Origin: Candidatus Jettenia ecosi | GTDB taxonomy: Bacteria > Planctomycetota > Brocadiia > Brocadiales > Brocadiaceae | Assembly (NCBI GenBank): GCA_005524015.1 | Contig: SULG01000005.1 | Coordinates: forward strand, 1 to 64,000 | Direction of reading: 5' to 3' | Length of the DNA stretch: 64,000 bases | Shown here: positions 41,692 through 49,867 of the stretch, piece by piece | Layout of the letters: every line of letters starts with the position of its first letter | How positions within the stretch are numbered: position 1 is the stretch's first letter | The notes under the pieces: model-generated | Told to the model about the DNA's origin: nothing | What the model saw: the letters and a program-made list of their open reading frames with translations, nothing else | The model's database searches: none | Position numbers and translations under genes: made by a program

Positions 41692-41958
41692 TTAAAGTAC
41701 ATTGTCCACAGATCTTTTTTCAGAACCAACAATCTCCTTGTCCAGCCATTTTTCATTTCTTGACTTAAATAAAATGAGCGAGTCCTCATCGTCCTCGTTC
41801 ATTATCTTTTTGGCTCTTACTTTCAACTCTTCCAACTTGCCTTCGGTAATCTCTCCTTCAAATACAGAATTTTGGATATGGTGAAGATAACTCCTGCACA
41901 GCTTCAACATCTTTCCACACCTCTTTTGATCTACATCGTAAACAGCGATCACGTACAT
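41692..41958 (-). CDS. cas2: CRISPR-associated endonuclease Cas2
   Basis: The 88-residue ferredoxin-fold protein starts MYVIAVYDVDQKRCGKML, with the conserved Asp after the first strand (VYDV), and continues YLHHIQNSVFEGEIT. It bridges two Cas1 dimers during spacer integration. It is the last gene of the cas operon, adjacent to the leader. Its length is normal. Confidence 0.96.
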   Translation of the reverse strand: MYVIAVYDVDQKRCGKMLKLCRSYLHHIQNSVFEGEITEGKLEELKVRAKKIMNEDDEDSLILFKSRNEKWLDKEIVGSEKRSVDNVL

Positions 41959-41978
41959 TGTATTAACCTCGTATTAAG

Positions 41979-42057
41979 AAGAAGTCAGAATCCAGAATTC
42001 AGAAGTCAAAAACCTATCTCATACTCCTGACTTCTGAATTCTGGATTCTGACTTCTT
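41979..42057. repeat. 30-bp perfect inverted repeat between cas1 and cas2
   Basis: The arm at 41979-42008 (centre CAGAATCCAGAATTCAGAAG) is perfectly complementary to 42028-42057, with a 19-base loop. RNA from the cas operon would form a long hairpin just before cas2. A diverged copy lies between cas4 and the SEC-C gene at 44115-44190. Confidence 0.9.
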
Positions 42058-42064
42058 AGGGAAC

Positions 42065-43057
42065 TCACCACCAGATTTTAAACCCCTCATACTCCTGCTC
42101 ACCAATAATATGTTTAACCAGCTTATAACATTCCAATCGTATTAAATACCGGTAAGAGACCTGTCTCTCAAGTTTCTTATGGGTTATCACGGTTTTCAGC
42201 CTTTCATCATACTCCTTGATTACGATCTTTCTTCCCTTCTCATTAAGGTAACAGAGATTTACTTCCGTCATAAAGTCCTTCCCGGTAATTTGCTGTCTAT
42301 TGAGTAGGGTAAATATCGTTCTGTCACTAAAAATAGGTTTAAATATTTCAGCCAAGTCCAAACTTAGCGAAAATCTGCGGTCTCCTGGCTCGTGAAGATA
42401 AGAAATAAGCGGACTCAACTGGGTATGGTATATTTCACCAAGGCATGTTGTATAGACCATTGAGTTCAGATATGAAATAAGCGCATTGATCATATTGTCG
42501 GGCGGCTGTTTCACCCTGCGTTCAAATTCTATTTCCTGGTCAATAATCATAGGCCATGCCTTATAATAGGTATTCCTGATATTCCCCTCAAGTCCCATCA
42601 ACTCTTCAACTGATTCTACTTTATCGATCTGCGCCTTGAATCCTTCAATCGTGTTAATATATTCGTCTAATCCCTTGCCCCTGTTACTGTAATATCTCAG
42701 GTTCTTCAGGATATTAAAACCGGCTGCATCTACAAATGCCCTTGCAAGCGCAATTCTCTTTTGACGGCTTGTATAATGATTCACCTGCTTTACCAGGAGG
42801 TGTCCCGAGTTTAAATATTCCCGGGGATAATAACTGCCCGAATAGAATCCATAATAGTTAAAGACATGTACCGGTATACCCTTCTGTGCCAGATAATTAA
42901 AGAGCTTTGTATTGAAGTCAATCTCCCCAAAGGCGTAAAGGGCTTCTGTATTCTCAATAGGAATAATGGACTTCGAACCATCTTCCTTTTCAAAGAAGAT
43001 CGTATTCTCCTGTCGTTTCAGGCGGCCGTTGTTAAAGATATAATAATTCTGTTTCAT
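42065..43057 (-). CDS. cas1: CRISPR-associated endonuclease Cas1 (type I-B)
   Basis: The 330-residue integrase has the beta-rich N-terminus (YYIFNNGRLKRQENTIFFEKEDG) and the catalytic block. The block has the Glu in LMGLEGNIRNTYY, the His in SYLHEPGDRRFSLSLDLAE and the acidic residue in the same segment. The motif pattern is that of I-B Cas1. It is intact, in line with an adaptation module still able to add spacers. It precedes cas2 and is separated from it by the 30-bp inverted repeat. Confidence 0.97.
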   Translation of the reverse strand: MKQNYYIFNNGRLKRQENTIFFEKEDGSKSIIPIENTEALYAFGEIDFNTKLFNYLAQKGIPVHVFNYYGFYSGSYYPREYLNSGHLLVKQVNHYTSRQKRIALARAFVDAAGFNILKNLRYYSNRGKGLDEYINTIEGFKAQIDKVESVEELMGLEGNIRNTYYKAWPMIIDQEIEFERRVKQPPDNMINALISYLNSMVYTTCLGEIYHTQLSPLISYLHEPGDRRFSLSLDLAEIFKPIFSDRTIFTLLNRQQITGKDFMTEVNLCYLNEKGRKIVIKEYDERLKTVITHKKLERQVSYRYLIRLECYKLVKHIIGEQEYEGFKIWW

Positions 43058-43063
43058 AATTAT

Positions 43064-43100
43064 TTAGCCACGAATGAACACGAATGGGCACGAATAAAAA
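43064..43100. repeat. 37-bp inverted repeat, left copy framing the GxxExxY gene
   Basis: The element begins TTAGCCACGAATGAACACG and ends GGGCACGAATAAAAA. It is identical, in opposite orientation, to 43536-43572. Partial copies lie at 41648-41671 and 45165-45195, so four copies punctuate the downstream half of the cas operon. Confidence 0.9.
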
Positions 43101-43168
43101 ATAAAGAGATTAATAACTTTTCTTTATTGATTACTATAGTATTTTATTGGTAATCATCCGTGGCAGCT

Positions 43169-43552
43169 TTAAAGAACCAATCTTTCGTACTCCAGTTTTT
43201 CTTTTCCAAAATTTAGAATAATTGCTAAAGGTAATCCAGTTGCTTTTAAATAATTAAGAGTTTGAGCCTTATGTGCATCTATTATCTTTTCTACAGATTT
43301 GAGTTCCAAAATAATCTTTTCTTCAACCAAAATATCGGCGTAATATTCTCCCACTTTTTCTCCCACAAAATATACAGTTACCGGACATTGTTGCGTAGCC
43401 GCGATTCTCTCATATTTAAATAATACTATCAATGCATTCTCATACACCTTTTCCAGGAAGCCATAACCCAATTTGCTATGCACTTGCATAGCAAGTCCAA
43501 TTATTTTGTAGGATAGATCTTTATAGAGAATATCTTTTTTATTCGTGCCCAT
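43169..43552 (-). CDS. GxxExxY family protein
   Basis: The 127-residue protein shows the family signature in GLAMQVHSKLGYGFLEKVYENAL (GxxExxY) and a nuclease-like core: YYADILVEEKIILELKSVEKI, with an Asp, Glu and ELK resembling the PD-(D/E)XK fold. QTLNYLKATG and ILNFGKEKLEY close it. The biological role of the family is unknown to me. The ATG and first codons (MGTNKK) lie inside the right-hand repeat copy, so the repeat supplies the translation start. It is cargo between cas4 and cas1. Confidence 0.88.
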   Translation of the reverse strand: MGTNKKDILYKDLSYKIIGLAMQVHSKLGYGFLEKVYENALIVLFKYERIAATQQCPVTVYFVGEKVGEYYADILVEEKIILELKSVEKIIDAHKAQTLNYLKATGLPLAIILNFGKEKLEYERLVL

Positions 43553-43572
43553 TCGTGTTCATTCGTGGCTAA
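43536..43572. repeat. 37-bp inverted repeat, right copy framing the GxxExxY gene
   Basis: This is the exact reverse complement of 43064-43100. It contains the GxxExxY start codon at 43550-43552 and lies between that gene and cas4. Confidence 0.9.
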
Positions 43573-43573
43573 C

Positions 43574-44083
43574 TCAAACCCAACAAATATCCCCATAACT
43601 ACAACTCTTACACATCCTCATCCGTTCTACTGCCGGCGGTAGTTCAGTGTTTATAATCTCCTGTATTTCCTTTAAAATCGATTGAATCCTCTCCTCATCC
43701 TCCGGTTCTAAGAATACATCCAGGGTCTTTCTCAGTTTCGGATAATTTAGCTTGCCGGTAATACCATCGGCGCCCTTTTGTTTTAGATACCAGATGTAAT
43801 ACTTCAATTGCCAGATATGAGGTTCTTCCACCTTATCAGATTTCTTCACCTCATGAATAACCCTGTCGTTCCCGATGAAATCGATCTTAATGGTATTATC
43901 AATATCGATCTCCTTCTTCTCCCGTTCATACGACGTCTCATGAATCAACTTTCCGAGGTAGACGGCATCGCTGTTCTGTTCCATCTGTATATCATGGGAA
44001 AAGTACCAGAGCTTTTTCTTGCAAAGAAAGAAGTAATTGATCTGGGTACCGGTGAAGCGGATATTATGCAGAGAGCTATTCAT
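43574..44083 (-). CDS. cas4: CRISPR-associated exonuclease Cas4
   Basis: The 169-residue RecB-like nuclease has the N-terminal Cys in NYFFLCKKKLWYF and the GKLIHE His motif. Its acidic residues are in IKIDFIGNDRVIHEVKKS, and a C-terminal iron-sulfur triad is in MRMCKSCSYGDICWV. It selects PAM-bearing prespacers and sets spacer orientation with Cas1-Cas2. All four cluster cysteines are present. It is separated from cas1 by the GxxExxY cassette. Confidence 0.95.
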   Translation of the reverse strand: MNSSLHNIRFTGTQINYFFLCKKKLWYFSHDIQMEQNSDAVYLGKLIHETSYEREKKEIDIDNTIKIDFIGNDRVIHEVKKSDKVEEPHIWQLKYYIWYLKQKGADGITGKLNYPKLRKTLDVFLEPEDEERIQSILKEIQEIINTELPPAVERMRMCKSCSYGDICWV

Positions 44084-44114
44084 AACTTTGCACCTGTTAC
44101 AATTTTTTTCTGAA

Positions 44115-44190
44115 TGAATACAGGAGTCAGAATCCAGAATAAAGTCATTTTTTCCCCTTCTGGCTCCTGAATTCTGACTTTTGTATTCTG
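44115..44190. repeat. imperfect palindrome related to the cas1/cas2 hairpin
   Basis: Arms GAATACAGGAGTCAGAATCC and CTGAATTCTGACTTTTGTATTC face each other between cas4 and the SEC-C gene. The AGTCAGAATCCAGAAT core is shared with the 41979-42057 element. Confidence 0.7.
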
Positions 44191-44197
44191 CCTTCCA

Positions 44198-45094
44198 TCA
44201 TTTTTCTTTATTCATACAACATTTCTTATATTTCTTCCCGCTGCCGCATGGGCAGGGTTCATTACGGCCGATTTTCTTCTTTTCAGGGGCAAAAGGCTCT
44301 AAAAATTCCTCGTCCTCTTCCAGGTATTCTAATTCCTCCTCCTCTTCTTCCCTTCTCCACCGCTCTTGCCGTTTCTTTATCTCGTCTTCATCATAAAAAG
44401 ATAACCAATCTTTTGTGTAATGGTAGAGATTTTTTTCATTTGTGGAAAAAACCTCTTTGACATCTTTCTCGCTGAATGCAACGATTTCAAATTCATCCTC
44501 TTCTGCTTTTTTCTCTTCCTCACAAAAAGCAAGAAGTGACTCTTTATATTCGCTTCGTACAAAATCGAGGAGCACATTTCCTGCGCATTCTCTTGCATCG
44601 ATATCCTCTTCCGTATCGATTAATACGGAGTGAATAAGAGGAAAAATATCATCTTCAATCTCTGGATGGTTAATAGTAATAGCTGCCAATCCCATTACTA
44701 CTGAATCCTTAACCCTCCAATCATTCGTCTTATCCTTTACAATCTTTTTCAATTCATCTATTGCTGGTATTCCTAATTTGCCAAATATCGATGGGAGTAC
44801 TGTAGTAATCCAATCAACATCATGCGCTTCTGCTTGCCGTAAAGCCCGTATCAGGGGTAAAACAGCCTCTTTTGTATCGATTGCACCGAGGATAAATACA
44901 GCATGAATCACGGCCCACCATTCCGGTATGCTGTTTGTCCAGCAGGACTCGTTTGATACGATCTCCTTGAGTGGCTTTATCATCCGTTCACCACGTCTGA
45001 CAAATTCATCCACAGCCTTTCGTGGCAACTGGTCTGCTTCAGTAAAAAGAAGTTTTACGAGCGACTCGTCATTCAGTGTTTGGTAATTTATCAT
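44198..45094 (-). CDS. HEAT-like repeat protein with C-terminal SEC-C zinc motif
   Basis: The 298-residue protein has helical repeats resembling DUF1186/HEAT (about residues 1-200; AVIHAVFILGAIDTKEAVLPL, VKDSVVMGLAAITINHPEIED). A highly acidic stretch follows (EEEEELEYLEEDEEFLE), and a terminal SEC-C motif GRNEPCPCGSGKKYKKCC binds one zinc. It is inserted between cas3 and cas4 and is not a usual cas gene. Its role is unknown; the acidic and SEC-C ends suggest protein or ribosome contacts. Confidence 0.85.
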   Translation of the reverse strand: MINYQTLNDESLVKLLFTEADQLPRKAVDEFVRRGERMIKPLKEIVSNESCWTNSIPEWWAVIHAVFILGAIDTKEAVLPLIRALRQAEAHDVDWITTVLPSIFGKLGIPAIDELKKIVKDKTNDWRVKDSVVMGLAAITINHPEIEDDIFPLIHSVLIDTEEDIDARECAGNVLLDFVRSEYKESLLAFCEEEKKAEEDEFEIVAFSEKDVKEVFSTNEKNLYHYTKDWLSFYDEDEIKKRQERWRREEEEEELEYLEEDEEFLEPFAPEKKKIGRNEPCPCGSGKKYKKCCMNKEK

Positions 45095-45161
45095 ACAAAT
45101 CCTTCCTTAGATTAATAAATTTTATTTTTAATAGTGAGAGACAGGATAAACACGATATTTT

Positions 45162-45199
45162 AGTTAGCCACGAATGAACACGAATAGGCACGAATGGAT
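45162..45199. repeat. copy of the 'CCACGAATGAACACGAAT' repeat
   Basis: TTAGCCACGAATGAACACG followed by AATAGGCACGAATGG lies just upstream of the SEC-C gene. It is the fourth copy of the element in the cas region. Confidence 0.85.
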
Positions 45200-45372
45200 A
45201 TAGTAATGATTCTCGATTTAATTTTGGTACATACATCATTCTTATCCCATTCATCCTATCTATCCCTGTTAATTTTATCCTCGTACCTGCAGGTAATCAT
45301 ATCCAATTTCCAAAGTTTTCATGTATTACCTTGCATATATTTGAAATCTTTAAAAAAGACCTTATTATCTAT

Positions 45373-47655
45373 TTACAAAATATTTTCTATTTGCCCTGTT
45401 AAGTCTAACCCTTTTTTATTAGAATAGCTACGATCTATAATCCATTCATCAATCTCCCTGTTATACCGAAGAACTCTTTTTTTTAATATAGCAAATTTCT
45501 GCGATAATCGAATTGGTACAAGAAGTTGACTTGCTTCTAAATATCTTTTTTCCTCTTTTAATTTTCTAAATTCTTCCTCTAGCTCATATGGCAATACCTC
45601 AATTTGGCCATCGGTACCTTCGATTACGTCTTCAATCCAATCTTTGTGGGTGCCAGCAATAATATTTTCATCAAATTTAGCTATCATTTGATTAGTAAGT
45701 CCTTTCTCATAATCATCCTTTGAATCTCTTTTATAACCATCACCGTATATTTTATTTACAATATCAGTTAGTTGTTGTTCAGTTAATAAACTAACTTGCC
45801 TTAATAGCCTTATTGTTTCTTGAGTAACCTCTTCATCATAGGGTAAGTATAGTGGATTTTCTCTCTTTTTGGCTGATGGTTCTTCAAATATAACAACTTG
45901 TGCTGGTTTATAACGAGATCCCTTACGATTAATTCTTCCAAGCCTTTGTCCTAAGGCATCAGCAGGTGCAGGTTCTATATATCCACAGTCATAATCTAAA
46001 TCTAAGGAAACTTCTACAGCCTGTGTTGCTACAAGAATTTTGGGAGGATTTTCACTTTGTATAACTGACTCAATTTCAAAACGATCTTCTGCGTTAAATC
46101 GTGCATGTAGCAACCTTGTATCGTTGAATTCTTTCCGCAGTATTTCAAAAACCTTCTGACTCGTTGCAACATGATTACACACTATTAAAGCTGTTTTGCC
46201 AGAATTTTTTATCTCAGTTATAATAGTTTCTATATTTAACAAGAGATTACCTGGTCTTATTTCAACATTATGCCTAATTTTATCCAGAACCTCTTTGTCA
46301 TCTTTGTATTCGGGAATAGGTGAAATGATATTCAAATCAGGGATACCAACTTCTTCTTTTAAAATATTTTCTAAAAACGAAGGTAAAGTAGCAGAAGCAA
46401 ATAATACCTTTGCTCCTATAGATTTTAACCATTTAATGGTAGCTAATGTAAGTCCTACAAGCAGGGGTTCAAATGCATGAATCTCATCAAATACAAAACA
46501 GGCATTCGGAAATTCTGCAAGCCCTAGTTCCCATCCTCTTCCTCGCAAGGCAACACGTAATATTTGATGAGGAGTTGTAACACGTATAGGATGATAAAGT
46601 TCTCTCGCCAAACCTGAAATGGTTTGTGCCATTTTTGCAGCATCTGTTGATGAATAATCATTTTCAAATAACCTAAAAAGATATGCTGCATTTTTGTGAT
46701 GCAAAACTCCCACAGTATGTTTACCATAAATTTTTTGCAATCTTTGATGCATAGCATTGATGCTTGCTGTATGCGGCAAGACATAAAATAAACGACCATT
46801 TTCGGCTTGGTTCTTTGCTGCCCATAACAGTATCGCTGCTGTCTTACCTGAACCTGTAGGTGCTTTTAAGATTGTATCCCCTTTTGTATCTGCACATCTT
46901 TGTTGAAAAGGTAATATATGCTGTCCTTTCAATTCGTGCTGATGAATTATTGCCTCATAGTCTTTCTGGATAGGAATTTTAGGTATATTAAATTGATGTG
47001 CTGATGCTATGTGATCGGCAGTTATTAGCAAACCACGTAAAAGGCTTGCATGGCGACGTTGGTCGATAGTCGTCTTATCCTTTTGCCCATTAGTTTGCCT
47101 TCTTAGCCAGTAATGTTTCAATACGCCGATATCTTTAAAGCAAAAGTCTAAATTATCAATATGCCATTTGTATGGCCCTTTATCATTTAGAGTATTTAAA
47201 AGATCAAAAAAATATTCTTTCTTATTTACTATTTCTGCAATCATTTCATCAAATACATTTGGTCTTATAAAAGGGAGTTCGTTATCAGGTAAACAGTCCT
47301 CAAATGTTGTTCCTTCGCTTTTCTGGGGAATACTTTTGTGATGTGTAACGATTGCCAATAATTCTTCCACTTTTAAATGCGGGGCAATCTTTGCTGCAAC
47401 GGCTGCGGACAAAATTTCATGTCTATGCCCCCACCGCGATTTGTTCCTCACCATTTCTTGGAAGCCAGTTGCAGCTTTTCCAATATCATGTAATAATCCT
47501 ATTTCAGAAACTGACATAGCTAATTTATTTCGTTCATCAAAAGGAAGAGGAAGTATATGACATATCAATTTGGCAACATCAGCAACATGCAAAGAATGCG
47601 ATATCAGCGTCTCTCCTGTATCTTTTGCCCAATAATTATGTAAATCGTTTTCTAT
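45373..47655 (-). CDS. cas3: CRISPR-associated nuclease-helicase Cas3 with AUA in place of the start codon
   Basis: Cas3 unwinds and degrades DNA marked by Cascade. From the first ordinary start (TTG, 47592) the frame has the HD motif LLHDIGKAATGFQ, Walker A APTGSGKTAAIL, DEIHAFEPLL, SATLP, VATQAVEVSLDLD and the arginine finger ALGQRLGRINRKG. However, the family N-terminus (HNYWAKDTGETLISHSL, with the first HD histidine) lies upstream in the same open frame. That frame begins two codons after the cas5 stop, at ATA GAA AAC (47653-47655), six bases after AGGG. I therefore extend the gene to the ATA, giving 760 residues. Either AUA is used or the original AUG has mutated. Confidence 0.9.
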   Translation of the reverse strand: MENDLHNYWAKDTGETLISHSLHVADVAKLICHILPLPFDERNKLAMSVSEIGLLHDIGKAATGFQEMVRNKSRWGHRHEILSAAVAAKIAPHLKVEELLAIVTHHKSIPQKSEGTTFEDCLPDNELPFIRPNVFDEMIAEIVNKKEYFFDLLNTLNDKGPYKWHIDNLDFCFKDIGVLKHYWLRRQTNGQKDKTTIDQRRHASLLRGLLITADHIASAHQFNIPKIPIQKDYEAIIHQHELKGQHILPFQQRCADTKGDTILKAPTGSGKTAAILLWAAKNQAENGRLFYVLPHTASINAMHQRLQKIYGKHTVGVLHHKNAAYLFRLFENDYSSTDAAKMAQTISGLARELYHPIRVTTPHQILRVALRGRGWELGLAEFPNACFVFDEIHAFEPLLVGLTLATIKWLKSIGAKVLFASATLPSFLENILKEEVGIPDLNIISPIPEYKDDKEVLDKIRHNVEIRPGNLLLNIETIITEIKNSGKTALIVCNHVATSQKVFEILRKEFNDTRLLHARFNAEDRFEIESVIQSENPPKILVATQAVEVSLDLDYDCGYIEPAPADALGQRLGRINRKGSRYKPAQVVIFEEPSAKKRENPLYLPYDEEVTQETIRLLRQVSLLTEQQLTDIVNKIYGDGYKRDSKDDYEKGLTNQMIAKFDENIIAGTHKDWIEDVIEGTDGQIEVLPYELEEEFRKLKEEKRYLEASQLLVPIRLSQKFAILKKRVLRYNREIDEWIIDRSYSNKKGLDLTGQIENIL

Positions 47656-47658
47656 TTT

Positions 47659-48375
47659 TTACCCTATAATGCTATGCATATAAATTACACAATCTTCACG
47701 ATTAGAGACCTTGAACAAACTGCTACGTTTTACAAGAGCAGGCTTACTTACAACCTGGTATCGATCAACACCTCCAACGTCTCTGAAATGACCAAGTTGG
47801 AAATTATTGAAGTAATTTGCAAGCGGAACAATAATACCACTTGTTCCCTCCTGTGGAAATGGCACAAGAGTATTTCGCACCATTCCTTGTTGTATTTCCT
47901 CAGCATCAACAATTTCGTATTGTTTACCGTTCGTAAGTGTTTCAATCCATGCAATATCCTGAGAACGCCCAAAGCATGGTATATTAAACGGTTCACTAAA
48001 GCGAGATTCAAAAAAATCTACATTCTCTAAATAAATATGTAGTTTCGGACGAATAAGAAATTCTCTTTGTGTTGGATTTGTCGTTCCTATATTTCGTTTG
48101 ATAATATTTTTTTCAGTATCAAGTGTATAGCTTTCTAGTTTTTCAAGATCAACGCCTTTTTTATCATACTTAAAAATAAAACCAATGCGTTTTACTTCTT
48201 CTGGTTCCAAATCTCTTCCAACCATATTTCCTAACATTCCCACAATTGTTGTGTATGGTGGAATATTCATCGTTGGCATTGATCCTTTGACTCCAGTATT
48301 AGAATAAAACAATGGCATCTTAAAAGTTGCAGTCCAGCCGCTAATACAAGCATAAATAAAATTATGCGTGGCCAT
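47659..48375 (-). CDS. cas5: type I-B Cascade subunit Cas5
   Basis: The 238-residue protein has the Cas5t N-terminus FIYACISGWTATFKMPLFY and the PPYTTIVGMLGNMVGRD block, the region that caps the crRNA 5' handle. The sequence is intact, one base downstream of cas7. Its stop TAA is in the same frame as the cas3 extension, so suppression of that stop would give a Cas5-Cas3 fusion. Confidence 0.93.
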   Translation of the reverse strand: MATHNFIYACISGWTATFKMPLFYSNTGVKGSMPTMNIPPYTTIVGMLGNMVGRDLEPEEVKRIGFIFKYDKKGVDLEKLESYTLDTEKNIIKRNIGTTNPTQREFLIRPKLHIYLENVDFFESRFSEPFNIPCFGRSQDIAWIETLTNGKQYEIVDAEEIQQGMVRNTLVPFPQEGTSGIIVPLANYFNNFQLGHFRDVGGVDRYQVVSKPALVKRSSLFKVSNREDCVIYMHSIIG

Positions 48376-48376
48376 C

Positions 48377-49855
48377 TTAATTCTCCAATTCGTTTACTTT
48401 AACAAGTAGAAGCTCAACGGCTTCAACTGGGCTAGTCAAACAAACTTCAGGCATATTGGATGTTTTAGTTGTAGTTGTTCCAGGTTTAACTTCTGGCTTT
48501 GTTGGTGTTGTATTAATTTTGTTACCAAATACATCATCCTGCCACTTTTGAGGATTTTTTATCCACTTTATAAGTTCGTTTTCACTTTCATTACTTAAAT
48601 AACCACTGCGAATACCGATATAGACAGGTGTGACAATTCGGTCAGCATAATCACAAATGGTTTGTTTTAAAGTATTAAGTTTGATACGCGTTCCACCCAT
48701 TACCTTGCTTTCAACTACTTCAAATATATCACCTGTTTTCTGCTCTCTCGGATTTGTCACCAATTCTTTCGCATCCTCAAAAAGATCGTTAAAGATCAAA
48801 TTTCCACAAGTTAATCCCGCGATAATCATAACCTTTGGCGAAACATCGGTCCCGAATTGTGCTTGCTTTGCACCCCCTCGTAAGACAGCAAGTGAACGAA
48901 GTATTTTTTCGGTTCTTTCAATCTTTTTGTTTTTATCTTTAATTTGATATATCGTTGCACTCTTATCATTTGTTAATACTCTCTCAACAACTTGTTTTTG
49001 TTCATATTCCTTTATCAGCCGATCTTCAAGTTCTTCTCTATCCCCTGCATTCCTAAATACTCCGATCCTGTGATATGCCAGTCCAAATATTCCTTGTAAA
49101 TGTGTATTATAAAAGCGCGTTGTATAGGGTAGTGGACTGGGAACTGCAAGAATAATTTTTCGGACAGCTAATTCGAGTTCTTTTTTTTCTTTTTCATCTG
49201 AAATTTCATTTGAAATTTCTCTTAATTTAGACTCCAACCTTTTTACTAAATCTTCACGGCTTATGTCTTGTTTTAATAATGACTTTGCTTCATTTATTTT
49301 GCCTCTACATTTTTCAGAAAGTTTACTTTTTTCTCCAGTAATATCATCCAGTATTTCTTGATACAAACTTATAGCAATGCTCTTTGGATAAACAAACCCC
49401 TTATCAATACCCTCCCAACCACTCTTTCTAACAGACATTAAAATTGATGACTGAAATGGTGAACTTCTTATTGTTGCCTTGATACCTTTAGAACCTTGCC
49501 CTTCCTTTGCGGCCATGTATCCGAAAATGTCATGCTCTGCGTACAAAACAGGGTCAATATTTAATCCTACTTTCTTCGTTGTATATTTTTCTTTGGATTC
49601 TGATTCTCCAGTATCAATTCCAGTGGTTTCAACTGGTGTCGTCGGATCACAAGGATATTCTTCTTTGTATGTTTCCCTGAGCCAGTGTCGCCATGCTTGC
49701 GCTGATACATATGGAATTTTGTTATTAAACTCCTGCATGGTTTTAGGAGTTGTGATATCATATCCCTCATGTTTTTCTGAAGTCGAGCCATTTAAAAATG
49801 CTCCTTCTGCCTTAATAAGAAATGTTCCAACAATATGTGTTAATTTTTTATCCAT
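48377..49855 (-). CDS. cas7: Cascade backbone Cas7 (Cst2/DevR family), unusually long
   Basis: Cas7 lines the crRNA in Cascade. The N-terminus HIVGTFLIKAEGAFLNGS and PYVSAQAWRHWLRET match Cst2/DevR. At 492 residues it is much longer than the 300-350 I expect. Extra charged helical stretches lie at about 165-235 (EKSKLSEKCRGKINEAKSLL to EISDEKEKKELE) and about 290-325. These may be inserted coiled coils like the one at the cas8 split. Conserved late blocks include AVLRGGAKQAQFGTDVSPK and RIVTPVYIGI. Confidence 0.9.
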   Translation of the reverse strand: MDKKLTHIVGTFLIKAEGAFLNGSTSEKHEGYDITTPKTMQEFNNKIPYVSAQAWRHWLRETYKEEYPCDPTTPVETTGIDTGESESKEKYTTKKVGLNIDPVLYAEHDIFGYMAAKEGQGSKGIKATIRSSPFQSSILMSVRKSGWEGIDKGFVYPKSIAISLYQEILDDITGEKSKLSEKCRGKINEAKSLLKQDISREDLVKRLESKLREISNEISDEKEKKELELAVRKIILAVPSPLPYTTRFYNTHLQGIFGLAYHRIGVFRNAGDREELEDRLIKEYEQKQVVERVLTNDKSATIYQIKDKNKKIERTEKILRSLAVLRGGAKQAQFGTDVSPKVMIIAGLTCGNLIFNDLFEDAKELVTNPREQKTGDIFEVVESKVMGGTRIKLNTLKQTICDYADRIVTPVYIGIRSGYLSNESENELIKWIKNPQKWQDDVFGNKINTTPTKPEVKPGTTTTKTSNMPEVCLTSPVEAVELLLVKVNELEN

Positions 49856-49867
49856 TGCCTTATCTCC

